Source of the DNA: Variovorax sp. S12S4
GTDB taxonomy: Bacteria > Pseudomonadota > Gammaproteobacteria > Burkholderiales > Burkholderiaceae_C
Length of the DNA stretch: 64,000 bases
Assembly (NCBI RefSeq): GCF_023195515.1
Contig: NZ_JALPKR020000002.1
Coordinates: 1,589,001 to 1,653,000 of the forward strand
Reading direction: 5' to 3'
The position numbers and the translations under genes were made by a program. Below are positions 45,617 through 57,318 of this stretch, in pieces. How positions within the stretch are numbered: the stretch's first letter is position 1; every line of letters starts with the position of its first letter. The notes beneath the pieces are model-generated. The model was not told the origin of the DNA. It saw nothing but the letters and a program-made list of their open reading frames with translations, and did no database searches.

Positions 45617-46699
45617 GTGTCCAGCAACAACAGCAATGAAGAAGGCCGCAGCCCCGTGCTGCAGGTGAGCGCGCTCGGCTTTCCGTGGCAGACGATCGAC
45701 CCGTTCCTGTTCTGCGTCTATCACGACGACGCTTATCCCAAGGCCAATGCGCAGATGGGGCCCGAGGCTGCGCTGGCGGGCCGGCAGATCGGCCAGGACT
45801 TCAGCCGCAAGGACGGCTGGAGCATGTACCACGGCGAAACGGTGCCGGGCTTTCCATCGCATCCGCATCGCGGCTTCGAAACCGTGACCATCGTGCGCAA
45901 GGGGCTGGTCGACCACTCCGATTCGCTGGGCGCCACCGCGCGCTTTGGCGGCGGCGACGTGCAGTGGCTCACCGCCGGCAAGGGCATCGTGCATTCGGAG
46001 ATGTTTCCGCTGCTCGATGCGAACGCGCCCAACCCGTTGGAGCTGTTCCAGATCTGGCTCAACCTGCCCGCCAGGAGCAAGATGGCCGACCCGCACTTCA
46101 CGATGTTCTGGTCGGAAGCGATTCCGCGCTTTGCGTCCGACGACGCGAACGGCGGCCGCACCGAGGTAGCCGTGATTGCGGGCCGCTTCGGAGATGCAGC
46201 GGGCAACGGCAACGCATCGGAGCCGATCGCCCCGCTTGCGCCGCCGCCCGATTCATGGGCTGCGCAGGCCGATGCCGACGTGGCCATCTGGACGCTGAAG
46301 ATGACGCCCGGCTCGCAGTGGACGCTGCCCGCCGCAACCGGGGAGGGCACGCGGCGCATGCTGTACTTCTTCAAGGGTGCCGTAGCGCACGTAGCGGGAC
46401 AGCGCATTGAAGGCCCGGCCGCCATCGAGCTGCGTGCCGATACGGCGGTGGAGTTGATCAACGGCAACGACGAGGCCAGCGAATTCCTGCTGCTGCAAGG
46501 CCGCCCGATTGCGGAGCCCGTGGTGCAGTACGGGCCCTTCGTGATGAACACGCAGGCGGAGATCAGCCAGACGCTGGCCGATTACCGCCGCACACAATTT
46601 GGCGGCTGGCCGTGGAGCGACCCGGCGCCGGTGCATGGCCGCGATGAGGCGCGATTTGCGCGGCACCCGGGTGGGCGCGAAGAGAAGCCGAAGGCTTGA
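45617..46699 (+). CDS. Pirin family protein (larger form)
   Basis: 360-residue bicupin. The metal-binding motif FPSHPHRGFETVTIVRKGLVDH and WLTAGKGIVHSEMFP match pirins. Start codon GTG at 45617 with AAGGAA 7 nt upstream is preferred; the ATG at 45485 would add 44 residues rich in Arg and Ala with no family similarity. Compared with the pirin at 39430 it is longer, with an extended inter-domain region (GNGNASEPIAPLAPPPDSW). It follows the VOC gene by 157 bp; a palindrome GGAAGG-CA-CCTTCC (45522-45535) lies between. Confidence 0.85.
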   Translation: MSSNNSNEEGRSPVLQVSALGFPWQTIDPFLFCVYHDDAYPKANAQMGPEAALAGRQIGQDFSRKDGWSMYHGETVPGFPSHPHRGFETVTIVRKGLVDHSDSLGATARFGGGDVQWLTAGKGIVHSEMFPLLDANAPNPLELFQIWLNLPARSKMADPHFTMFWSEAIPRFASDDANGGRTEVAVIAGRFGDAAGNGNASEPIAPLAPPPDSWAAQADADVAIWTLKMTPGSQWTLPAATGEGTRRMLYFFKGAVAHVAGQRIEGPAAIELRADTAVELINGNDEASEFLLLQGRPIAEPVVQYGPFVMNTQAEISQTLADYRRTQFGGWPWSDPAPVHGRDEARFARHPGGREEKPKA

Positions 46700-46708
46700 G
46701 GAAGAAGA

Positions 46709-46724
46709 CGCAGGCCAGCCTGCG
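46709..46724. terminator. Hairpin between convergent pirin and YciI genes
   Basis: CGCAGGC-CA-GCCTGCG, a 7-bp perfect stem located in the 30-bp gap between the two convergent stops. No T-run follows in either direction, so it is at best a weak or Rho-assisted terminator. Confidence 0.4.
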
Positions 46725-46729
46725 GCGAA

Positions 46730-47020
46730 TCAGAAAGTTTTAAGCAGCTCGACAGCGGGAGCGGTCATGCTGGGCACGAACTCGATCACGTGCGTGCTTG
46801 CCACGCCGCTCTGCACGAACGGGTCGCGTGCCAGCACCGCGTCGAGCGCGGCCCGGTCGCCCGAGCGCGCGAGGATCACGCCGCCCTTGCGCGGCACCTG
46901 CCGGCCCGAAGCCACGAAGAGGCCGCTTGCGTAGTGCTTTCGTAGCCATGTCATGTGCCCATCCATCAGCGCATCGAGCTCTTCAAGCGGACGGATGTAG
47001 GTGAGAGTGACGATGAACAT
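46730..47020 (-). CDS. YciI family protein
   Basis: 96-residue protein of the YciI/dimeric alpha-beta barrel family (MFIVTLTYIRPLEELDALMDGHMTWLR, GVILARSGDRAALDAVLARDPF). The conserved His and Asp of the putative active site are in DGHMTWL and ARDPF. The function of most members is unknown; some are dehydratases or dehalogenase-like. The start at 47020 is chosen because the upstream frame has no family similarity. Convergent with the pirin gene. Confidence 0.88.
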   Translation of the reverse strand: MFIVTLTYIRPLEELDALMDGHMTWLRKHYASGLFVASGRQVPRKGGVILARSGDRAALDAVLARDPFVQSGVASTHVIEFVPSMTAPAVELLKTF

Positions 47021-47168
47021 GGACGAGGCGGCAAGTAGATCTGGAACTTGCAATCCTATGGCCTGAAGCGTGGGCATTCCGTGACACGAGAAGTAACGGA
47101 GTGATCTATGTTTTGCAGCTTCTGCTAACTTCTTTTTCATTGTTTCAACTGCCCAGAGGAGTCGTTCA

Positions 47169-48239
47169 ATGCCGCTTCAGTCGCCGCGTTTTTTGCCGCC
47201 TGGTTTCGTACCGCCGTATCTTCTGGACCGGCTGGCCGAGCGTGCGAGCGCGCATGCAAGCGCGCGGGCGGCGCAAACGCTGATGATCGATCGCGAGCAC
47301 CGCGGCCTTCGCGAGGCGGTAGCCACGCAAGGCGTCTCGTCGGGCCGGCCACCGGCTTACGTGCGGCGCGACGCTCCCCAGCGCGCCGTTCACGACGCGG
47401 AGCACACCATGAGCCTGCCCGGCCGGCTGGTGCGCGCCGAAGGGCAGGCACCCACACGCGACATTGCAGCCGACGAGGCCTACGACTACCTGGGCGCCAC
47501 CTACCGGCTATACCGCGACATCTACGAGCGCGACTCCATCGACAACGCCGGCATGCCGCTCACGGGCAGCGTGCACTACGGCAACGACTACGACAACGCG
47601 TTCTGGAACGGCAAGCAGATGGTGTTCGGCGATGGCGACGGCGAAGTCATGAACCGCTTCACCATCGCGGTGGACATCATCGGCCACGAGCTGACGCACG
47701 GCGTCATCGACCACGAATCGGGCTTGATCTACCAGGGGCAGTCGGGCGCGCTCAATGAATCGGTCTGCGACGTGTTCGGTGTTCTGGTCAAGCAGCACTT
47801 GCTCAAGCAGACGGCGCAGCAGGCCGACTGGCTCGTAGGTGCGGGGCTTTTCACCGCCAAGGTAGAGGCACGCGCTCTGCGTTCGATGGCCGAGCCCGGC
47901 ACGGCTTACGACGATCCGGTGCTCGGCAAAGACCCGCAGCCCGCCCACATGAAAGACCTGGTCGTCACGCGGCAGGACAATGGTGGCGTGCACATCAATT
48001 CCGGCATTCCGAACCGCGCTTTCTATCTTGCGGCCACCGCCATCCAGGGCCCGGCCTGGGAGACTGCGGGCCGCGTCTGGTACGACACCGTGTGCGACAG
48101 GCGGCTGCGCCAGGACTCTGACTTCCTGGCTTTCGCGCAACTGACGGTGGAGAATGCAGCCAGGCGCTTCGGCGCCGACAGCGCGGCGCACAAGGCCATC
48201 GGCGCCGCATGGAACACCGTGGGGGTCACACCATCATGA
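47169..48239 (+). CDS. Protealysin-like M4 metallopeptidase
   Basis: 356-residue zinc protease of the thermolysin family. Zinc ligands are HELTH at 173-177 and E197 in GALNES; the catalytic His is in VHINSGIPN. The short propeptide begins with PPYLLDRLAERA, the PPY/L motif of protealysin precursors, and there is no signal peptide, as in protealysin. A strong AGGAG site lies 7 nt before the ATG. The gene overlaps the downstream inhibitor-like gene by 4 bp, the known protealysin-emfourin arrangement. Confidence 0.93.
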   Translation: MPLQSPRFLPPGFVPPYLLDRLAERASAHASARAAQTLMIDREHRGLREAVATQGVSSGRPPAYVRRDAPQRAVHDAEHTMSLPGRLVRAEGQAPTRDIAADEAYDYLGATYRLYRDIYERDSIDNAGMPLTGSVHYGNDYDNAFWNGKQMVFGDGDGEVMNRFTIAVDIIGHELTHGVIDHESGLIYQGQSGALNESVCDVFGVLVKQHLLKQTAQQADWLVGAGLFTAKVEARALRSMAEPGTAYDDPVLGKDPQPAHMKDLVVTRQDNGGVHINSGIPNRAFYLAATAIQGPAWETAGRVWYDTVCDRRLRQDSDFLAFAQLTVENAARRFGADSAAHKAIGAAWNTVGVTPS

Positions 48240-48574
48240 TTCAGCTTCCGCCTTTGGACCAGGCTTCGGTCGTGCGAGTGACGCGCGAAGGCGGCGTTGC
48301 CTACCTGCCGGGCCTTTCGCGGCCGCGCAGCTACCAGTTGGGCAATTGCAGCGAAGAACTGCGCCAGCAGATCGGCGAGGCTTTGCAAAGCGCCGCACCG
48401 CATGCAGAGCAGCGCGACGGACCCGCCTCGCCGGGCGGCGACCAGCGCTTCTACCGCGTGGAAGTGGTGGTGGAAAGCGCCACCACGCATTCGGGTTCGG
48501 TCAGCTTCGAAGTGCCAGAGAACGAAGCGCCGGAAGCGTTGGTGCATCTCTGGAAAGACGCGGCCGACCGCTGA
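48236..48574 (+). CDS. Emfourin-like M4 protease inhibitor
   Basis: 112-residue protein encoded directly after the protease with an ATGA overlap. Size, acidic character and position match emfourin, the intracellular inhibitor of protealysin described in Serratia. The sequence is mixed beta (VVRVTREGGVAYLPGLSRPRSYQL, VEVVVESATTHSGSVSFEVP). It probably prevents premature activity of the leaderless protease in the cytoplasm. Assignment rests on family resemblance and gene order. Confidence 0.75.
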   Translation: MIQLPPLDQASVVRVTREGGVAYLPGLSRPRSYQLGNCSEELRQQIGEALQSAAPHAEQRDGPASPGGDQRFYRVEVVVESATTHSGSVSFEVPENEAPEALVHLWKDAADR

Positions 48575-48590
48575 GGCGCGCGGCCTCGGT

Positions 48591-49919
48591 TCAGAGCCCG
48601 CCGCGAATCGTCGACACCACGAGCCACACGTTGGCCAAGCTGATCACGCCGAACAGCCCCCACGCCAGCAGCTTGACCACGGTGCCGTTGGCAAAGCCGC
48701 CCATCATTGCGCGGCTGCTCGTGAAGCGGATCAGCGGCCACATCGCAAACGGCAGCTGAAAGCTCAACACCACCTGGCTCAGCACCAGCATCTTGCCCAC
48801 GCCGCCGTCGCCGAACCACCACACCCCCAGAAAGGCCGGCCCGAGTGCCAGCGCCCGCGTGATGAGGCGGCGCTGCCAGCACGGAATCTTCAGGTCGAGA
48901 AAGCCTTCCATGATGATCTGGCCTGCAATGGTGCCGGTGAAGGTCGAGCTCTGGCCCGATGCCAGCAGCGCAATGCCGAACAGCGTGGCCGCCACCGCAC
49001 TGCCCACGATGGGTTCGATGAGTCGGTAGGCATCGTCGATCTCCGTCACTTCCACATGGCCTGTGCTGTGGAAGGCACTGGCCGCCAGCACCATGATGGC
49101 CGCGTTGACCAGGAGCGCGAGCGAAAGGGAGATGACCGCATCGAAGGTGCAGAAGCGCACCGCCTCGCGCCGCGCCGCATCGCTGTCGGCCACCAGCCGG
49201 GTCTGCACGATGGATGAATGCAGGTACAGGTTGTGCGGCATCACCGTGGCGCCGACCACGCCGATGGCAAGGTACAGCGCGCCGGGCTGCTGCAGCCGCT
49301 CGAAGCTCGGCGCAAAGCCCATGGCCACGCCGAACCAGTTGGGCTGCGACATTGCAAGCTCCACCACGAAACAGCCCGCGATGGTGCCCACCAGCCCGAG
49401 CACGATCGCCTCGACGCGCCGGAAGCCAGCGCCTTGCAGCCCGAGCACGAGCAGCGTGTCGAATGCCGTGATCGCAATGCCGACCGGAATCGACACGCCG
49501 AACAGCAGGTGCAAGGCGAGGGCGCTGCCCAGCACCTCCGCCAGGTCGCAGGCCACGATGGCGAGTTCCGCGCCCAGCCACAGAAAGCGGCTGACGCGCG
49601 GCGAATAGTGCTCGCGGCAAGCGCGGGCAAGATCTTTCTGCGCCACGAGGCCGAGCCGCACGCACAGCGTTTGCAGCAGCATGGCCGCCAGGCTCGCAAG
49701 CAGCACCACGAAGAGCAGGCCGTAGCCGAAGCGCGAGCCGGCCTCGATGTCGGTCGCCCAGTTGCCCGGGTCCATGTAGCCGACCGACACCAGCAGCCCG
49801 GGTCCCGCATAGCGCAGCAGCTTCTTGCCGAAGGGCAGGTCCTGCGGGACCGCCACGCTGCCTTTGACTTCGGAAGGGCAGAAGGGCGCGGTGGCGGTGC
49901 GGGGCAGGGGAAAGAACAT
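48591..49919 (-). CDS. mntH: NRAMP-family divalent metal transporter MntH
   Basis: 442-residue proton-coupled manganese/iron importer with about eleven membrane helices. The signature metal-binding DPGNWATD in helix 1 and MPHNLYLHS in helix 6 are present. The ATG at 49919 begins MFFPLPRTATAPF; longer readings overlap the divergent gene's leader. Convergent with the emfourin-like gene. Manganese uptake here complements the TerC-family protein at 2.9 kb if that is an exporter. Confidence 0.93.
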   Translation of the reverse strand: MFFPLPRTATAPFCPSEVKGSVAVPQDLPFGKKLLRYAGPGLLVSVGYMDPGNWATDIEAGSRFGYGLLFVVLLASLAAMLLQTLCVRLGLVAQKDLARACREHYSPRVSRFLWLGAELAIVACDLAEVLGSALALHLLFGVSIPVGIAITAFDTLLVLGLQGAGFRRVEAIVLGLVGTIAGCFVVELAMSQPNWFGVAMGFAPSFERLQQPGALYLAIGVVGATVMPHNLYLHSSIVQTRLVADSDAARREAVRFCTFDAVISLSLALLVNAAIMVLAASAFHSTGHVEVTEIDDAYRLIEPIVGSAVAATLFGIALLASGQSSTFTGTIAGQIIMEGFLDLKIPCWQRRLITRALALGPAFLGVWWFGDGGVGKMLVLSQVVLSFQLPFAMWPLIRFTSSRAMMGGFANGTVVKLLAWGLFGVISLANVWLVVSTIRGGL

Positions 49920-50035
49920 GCGGACGATGATAGGGGTGGCGCATCGGGTCTCGCGCGGGACCGACACCAAAGCGTCGGATCTTTTAGATTCGACGCTCGC
50001 CATCCATTACCGTCACAACACCGGAGTCCATTGCA

Positions 50036-50344
50036 ATGATCCACGTCGTCGCCGTCATTACCGCCAAGCCCGGCCAGCGCGCCCAGTTGCTCGAAGCCTT
50101 TGCCGCCAACCGCGCGGCCGTGCTGGCTGAAGAGGGCTGCATCGAGTACAGCGCCACGGTCGACGCGCAGGGCGTTCCGACGTCGAAAGCGAGCTTCGGG
50201 CCCGACACTTTCGTGGTGATCGAGAAGTGGGAAACGCTGGCCCACCTGCAGGCGCATGGTGTCGCACCGCACATGAAGGCTCATGGCGAGAAGACCAAGG
50301 CGCTGGTCGAGAGCAAGCTGATCCACGTGCTCGAACCCGTCTAA
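50036..50344 (+). CDS. Antibiotic biosynthesis monooxygenase (ABM) domain protein
   Basis: 102-residue dimeric alpha-beta barrel protein of the YgiN/quinol monooxygenase type (MIHVVAVITAKPGQRAQLLEAFAANRAAVLAEEGCIEY, FVVIEKWETLAHLQAHGVAPH). The conserved E-x-W and the His in APHMKAH are typical. Members oxidise quinols or act as small heme-degrading enzymes. It is divergent from mntH. Confidence 0.9.
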   Translation: MIHVVAVITAKPGQRAQLLEAFAANRAAVLAEEGCIEYSATVDAQGVPTSKASFGPDTFVVIEKWETLAHLQAHGVAPHMKAHGEKTKALVESKLIHVLEPV

Positions 50345-50429
50345 GAGATCGGGCAACGGGCCTTCGCGCGCGGCGCAATGCCTGCTACCCTCGCGCCGGG
50401 ATCAGGCATCCCGAGGAGGGAATCACGGC

Positions 50430-51026
50430 ATGGCGATCTTCTGCAGACCGCGCGGCTGGCGCGTGCGCGCTTTCACCTTGAGCCTGGGCGCAATGGCCGC
50501 GGCCGTGCTGTCGGCCGGTTGCGCGCAACTCGCTGCGCCGCCCTACGCGGCCGACTACGAAGCGCTCGACCGGCTCGAGGCCACGCGCCCCGGCATGGTG
50601 GCCGTGGCCAAGGTGCAGCCGACTGATCCGAACGACAAGATCAACAGTTTGAGCCTGCGCCGCGCGAGGCTGCTTTCGCCCAGCGGCACCTTCGCGCAAT
50701 ACCTGGAAGACGCGCTGATGCGCGACCTGGGCGAAATATCGGCCTACGACCCCAAGGCGCCCACCCGCATCGCGGCGCGAATACTGGTCAACGAACTCGA
50801 CCTTGGCGTGATCAACGGCACGGGCCGCATGGACGTGGAGGTGGTGGTTACGCGCGCCAACGCGCAGCGGCTGCGCAAGACCTACCGCGGCGAAATCGCC
50901 TTCGATTCGAGCTACGCGAACATCGTCGCCGTGCCCGCCGGACAGGCCGCCTACCCGAGGCTGGTGCGCGCGCTTTTGCGGCAGGTGTATGCCGACCCGC
51001 AATTCATCGCGGCCATTGCGCCGTAG
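50430..51026 (+). CDS. Putative lipoprotein
   Basis: 198-residue protein with a lipoprotein signal (FTLSLGAMAAAVLSAGC, lipidated C31). The mature part has a beta-rich domain (ARILVNELDLGVINGTGRMDVEVVVTRANA, YRGEIAFDSSYANIVAVPAG). It resembles lipoproteins of unknown function that precede a second lipoprotein in Burkholderiales, as here (the next gene starts 7 bp later). The pair may form an outer-membrane assembly; function unknown. Confidence 0.8.
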   Translation: MAIFCRPRGWRVRAFTLSLGAMAAAVLSAGCAQLAAPPYAADYEALDRLEATRPGMVAVAKVQPTDPNDKINSLSLRRARLLSPSGTFAQYLEDALMRDLGEISAYDPKAPTRIAARILVNELDLGVINGTGRMDVEVVVTRANAQRLRKTYRGEIAFDSSYANIVAVPAGQAAYPRLVRALLRQVYADPQFIAAIAP

Positions 51027-51033
51027 AACCGGA

Positions 51034-51642
51034 ATGAGCCGCACCATGTCGTTCGCCTTTTCTTCGGCCGCACGCCTGTGCGCCGCCGCTGCGCTCGCGG
51101 CCTTGCTGGCCGCCTGCTCCCATCCGATCACCATGATCACCGAGACCGCGCCGCCGCGGTCGATGGCCCACCTCATCCCGAAGAAGGTGGCCTATGTGAT
51201 GACTGACGCCCAGCGCGACCAGCAGGTGACGAGCCCCGGCGGCAGCGGCGACCGCGTGAGCTACTACCCTTACCGCGATCTGGAAAAATCGATTCGCGAT
51301 GCACTGCGCGCGGTGTACCGCGACGTGATCGTGCTGCGCACCGCCGGCGACGCCAAGGCCAATGAAGCGGCGGGCGTGTCGCTGGTGTTCACGCCGCAGA
51401 TCAAGACCGATTCGAGCTCGTCTTCATGGGTGACCTGGCCGCCCACTTCGTTCACCGCCGAGGTGAACTGCGTGGTGAGCGACACCGCGGGCGCCGAGGT
51501 CACGCGCGTGCGCGCGGTGGGCAACGGCTCGGCGGATTTCGGCGAGTTCAACGGCGACTATGGGCTCGCCGCCCGGCGCGCGGCCAAGCAGATGACTTCG
51601 CAGCTCAGCAGTGAGATTCGCAGAAACGAGAAGCTGCGTTAA
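51034..51642 (+). CDS. Putative lipoprotein
   Basis: 202-residue protein. The signal ends at LAALLAACSHP (lipidated C28). The mature part has an alpha/beta pattern (LIPKKVAYVMTDAQRDQQVTSPGGSGD, YRDVIVLRTAGDAKANEAAGVSLVFTPQI). It shares length and context with the previous gene but not sequence. The 7-bp spacing indicates one operon. No function can be assigned. Confidence 0.8.
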   Translation: MSRTMSFAFSSAARLCAAAALAALLAACSHPITMITETAPPRSMAHLIPKKVAYVMTDAQRDQQVTSPGGSGDRVSYYPYRDLEKSIRDALRAVYRDVIVLRTAGDAKANEAAGVSLVFTPQIKTDSSSSSWVTWPPTSFTAEVNCVVSDTAGAEVTRVRAVGNGSADFGEFNGDYGLAARRAAKQMTSQLSSEIRRNEKLR

Positions 51643-51652
51643 CGGTTCGACG

Positions 51653-52801
51653 TCAGGGCTTCTCGCTGATCGCGCGCAGCAATTCCGGATCGATCACTAT
51701 GTAGTCGTGCTTTTTCGGCTCGATCTTCGGATCCTGATCATGAACGACCGCCCATCCGAAAGATGCCGCGAGAGCACCGGTGTCCGCATCCTGCGCAACG
51801 CCAAACATGCCTGCCACGAAACGGAGCTCACGCTCCTTGCCGTCACGCACGTCTATGCAACGTACAGGTGCACTCGCAAGGCTCCCCGGCACCGCTCCCA
51901 TGCCGGGCCCTTGGACACCCTTGAAATCTAGCCACCCGGTTCGCTGGTTCGCCACATCGAAGCGGCCTTGCCATGTGTCGAGATACTCGTTGGGGCCGAG
52001 CGCCTTGCTTTCCCAGTCCACGATCAGATAGGGAAAGAGCGTGAGGATCCAGCCAGTCAACTCCGACGGCCCCGATCCGCTCTGGTATCGAAAGAAGGAC
52101 CGCCAGAACGCAGGATCGACATCGCCGGCGGCAGTTTGCGCTATTTTTTCCAAGACCGGAACAAGTGCTGCGGCCCACCGCTCGAGACCGTATGTCGCCA
52201 GGCGCTTCACGCGCGAAATCATCGAGGTCCAATCCTCTTCTGTGCCGAGAAGATGAATCGCCGGAATGCCGCATCCCACTCGCATCTCATAGTCAAAATA
52301 GCCCTGGAACGCGTCCATCAAGCAGATCTCGAAGGCCGCCGTTTCAACTGGCGTCGTGGTCGAGAAGCATGCGCTGATCAAATCTCTGGGCTCGCCGACA
52401 TGCTCTCCGATCTGCTTCGAAAACGCCTCGAAGATTTCGTGCCATGGGTTCTCTTGTCCAAGAATGAAGTCTGTTCGCTCAACGACCAATGTCTTTTTGC
52501 CTTCGTGCGCCACGAATCTTGGCCGCAACGTCTCGGTGTTCTGCCCTATGTGCGCGGCAAACCCCTGGGCAATGCAGAACCAGATGTCATCCGGCCGGAT
52601 GGTGAGTGGGTGATGATCGTAAAAGGCATCGTGCGCCGCCTTCACGAATGCATGCTCCGTCGTGCAGGAAACCAGTTGCGGCGTAGCGCATGCCATTCCT
52701 TCGACGGGTCGGGCGAGCAGACTGTGAATGCGCTCCCTGGCATCGAGCTTTTGGTAAGGCTCGCCGCGGGGAACGGCCGAAACCGTGACAGTCTTCATCA
52801 A
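51653..52801 (-). CDS. DUF4419 domain protein
   Basis: 382-residue protein with the DUF4419 pattern (HAFVKAAHDAFYDHHPLTIRPDDIWFCIAQGFAAHI, LRPRFVAHEGKKTLVVERTDF, GWILTLFPYL). DUF4419 proteins occur in fungi and bacteria and have no established function. Its GC content is lower than its neighbours and its codon choice is less biased, consistent with horizontal acquisition. It is convergent with the lipoprotein pair and lies upstream of gapA on the same strand, separated by a terminator. Confidence 0.85.
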   Translation of the reverse strand: MMKTVTVSAVPRGEPYQKLDARERIHSLLARPVEGMACATPQLVSCTTEHAFVKAAHDAFYDHHPLTIRPDDIWFCIAQGFAAHIGQNTETLRPRFVAHEGKKTLVVERTDFILGQENPWHEIFEAFSKQIGEHVGEPRDLISACFSTTTPVETAAFEICLMDAFQGYFDYEMRVGCGIPAIHLLGTEEDWTSMISRVKRLATYGLERWAAALVPVLEKIAQTAAGDVDPAFWRSFFRYQSGSGPSELTGWILTLFPYLIVDWESKALGPNEYLDTWQGRFDVANQRTGWLDFKGVQGPGMGAVPGSLASAPVRCIDVRDGKERELRFVAGMFGVAQDADTGALAASFGWAVVHDQDPKIEPKKHDYIVIDPELLRAISEKP

Positions 52802-52835
52802 TTACTCCCTTGTTCAAGGACACTGTGAACTCCAA

Positions 52836-52860
52836 CAAAAAACGCGCCCTCAGGCGCGTT
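52836..52860 (-). terminator. Intrinsic terminator after gapA
   Basis: On the minus strand AACGCGCC-TGAG-GGCGCGTT is followed by TTTTTGTTGG. Arms at 52841-52848 and 52853-52860. It sits 19 bp past the gapA stop and ends the tkt-gapA transcript, shielding the DUF4419 gene. Confidence 0.9.
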
Positions 52861-52879
52861 CTTGTTCTGCTGCGGCGTC

Positions 52880-56056
<3,177 letters not shown>

Positions 56057-56191
56057 GGGCGGTGGACTTTCGGGGAATGTGGATTGGGGGGAACCCGCAA
56101 TTTTACCGGGCTCGCTCCAACCCGCTCCAATACGGCCTGAACACCCGACTGATGTTCTTTGGCGACACCCGGACTGCTAGAGTTGCCACCC

Positions 56192-56581
56192 ATGCACGGG
56201 CTGCACCTCACCGCCGATCTCCACGACTGTCAATGCGCAATGCAATGGCTCACCGACAAGGAGGCGCTCGGCGCCGTTTGCCTGAAGGCCGTCACGGCCG
56301 CCGGGCTGCAGCCGGTGGGCAAACTGGTGCACGGGTTTCCGGCCACTCCGCAGGGGCCGGGCGGCGTCACAGCCACGGTGCTGCTGGCCGAATCGCACCT
56401 GTGCATCCACACCTGGCCCGAGCAGCGCGGCGCCACGCTCGATGTGTATGTGTGCAACTTCGGCGCCGACCATTCGGCCAAGGCGCATGCGCTGATGGAA
56501 TGCCTGGTGGCGCTGTTCCAACCCGGCCGCAGCGAACGCAACGAGCTCGTACGCGGCCAGGTCGGCCAGGTGGCCGCTTGA
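56192..56581 (+). CDS. speD: S-adenosylmethionine decarboxylase proenzyme (SpeD, class 1B)
   Basis: 129-residue pyruvoyl enzyme precursor that makes decarboxylated SAM, the aminopropyl donor for spermidine. The self-cleavage site is E67-S68 in ESHLCIHTWPE, with H69 and C71 near it. The ATG at 56192 begins MHGLHLTADLHDC; it is divergent from tkt. A spermidine synthase-like gene lies at the window end. The MurU-like gene follows without a gap; no functional link is expected. Confidence 0.93.
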   Translation: MHGLHLTADLHDCQCAMQWLTDKEALGAVCLKAVTAAGLQPVGKLVHGFPATPQGPGGVTATVLLAESHLCIHTWPEQRGATLDVYVCNFGADHSAKAHALMECLVALFQPGRSERNELVRGQVGQVAA

Positions 56582-56598
56582 AGCCGGCGCCCTCCTCG

Positions 56599-57318
56599 GT
56601 GCGAGCCATGATCCTCGCGGCCGGCCGCGGCGAGCGCATGCGGCCGCTGACCGACACCACGCCCAAGCCGCTGCTCGAAGTGCGCGGCAAGCCGCTGATG
56701 CAATGGCCCATGGAAGCCCTGGCGGCCGGCGGATTTACCCAACTGGTGGTCAACACCGACTGGCTGGGCGAGCAGATTTCCGGCCGCTTCGGCCCCGAAT
56801 CGCAGCTTGGCGAGCAGCGCGCGCTATCAATTTCATATTCCGACGAAGGCCGCGACTTTGGCGGCGCGCTGGAAACGGCGGGCGGCATCGTGCGCGCGCT
56901 GCCGCGGCTGGGCGATATTTTCTGGGTGGCGGCCGGCGATGTGTTCGCGCCGGATTTCGCCTTCACGCAAGCCTCGGTGGAGCGCTTTGCGGCAAGTGGC
57001 AAGCTCGCGCACCTGTGGCTGGTGCCCAACCCGCCGCACAACCCGAAGGGCGATTTTGGCCTCTCGGCCGAGGGTTTGGCGCTCAATTCGGCGGCCGAGA
57101 AGTACACCTTCTCGACCATCGGCCTGTACCGCGCCGCGCTCTTTTCGCCGCCTTACTGCAGCATTCCCGCCGGCAACCCGGCGGGCCTCAAAGCCCCGCT
57201 GGCACCCATCTTGCGCGCCGCGATGGACAATGAACTCGTGAGCGCCGAGCTCTACACCGGGCCCTGGACCGATGTGGGAACGCCCGAACGGCTTCTTCAA
57301 CTGAACACGCCAAGATGA
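56599..57318 (+). CDS. MurU-like nucleotidyltransferase
   Basis: 239-residue sugar nucleotidyltransferase. The N-terminal motif MILAAGRGERMRPLTDTTPKPLLEV is that of the NTP_transferase family; MurU (N-acetylmuramate 1-phosphate uridylyltransferase) of Pseudomonas is the closest named type, serving cell wall recycling. Downstream are FWVAAGDVF (metal-binding Asp) and the C-terminal WTDVGTPERL. The start is ambiguous: GTG at 56599 (giving MRAMILAAG, matching MurU), TTG at 56578 overlapping the speD stop, or ATG at 56608. It overlaps pepP by 4 bp. Confidence 0.85.
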   Translation: MRAMILAAGRGERMRPLTDTTPKPLLEVRGKPLMQWPMEALAAGGFTQLVVNTDWLGEQISGRFGPESQLGEQRALSISYSDEGRDFGGALETAGGIVRALPRLGDIFWVAAGDVFAPDFAFTQASVERFAASGKLAHLWLVPNPPHNPKGDFGLSAEGLALNSAAEKYTFSTIGLYRAALFSPPYCSIPAGNPAGLKAPLAPILRAAMDNELVSAELYTGPWTDVGTPERLLQLNTPR

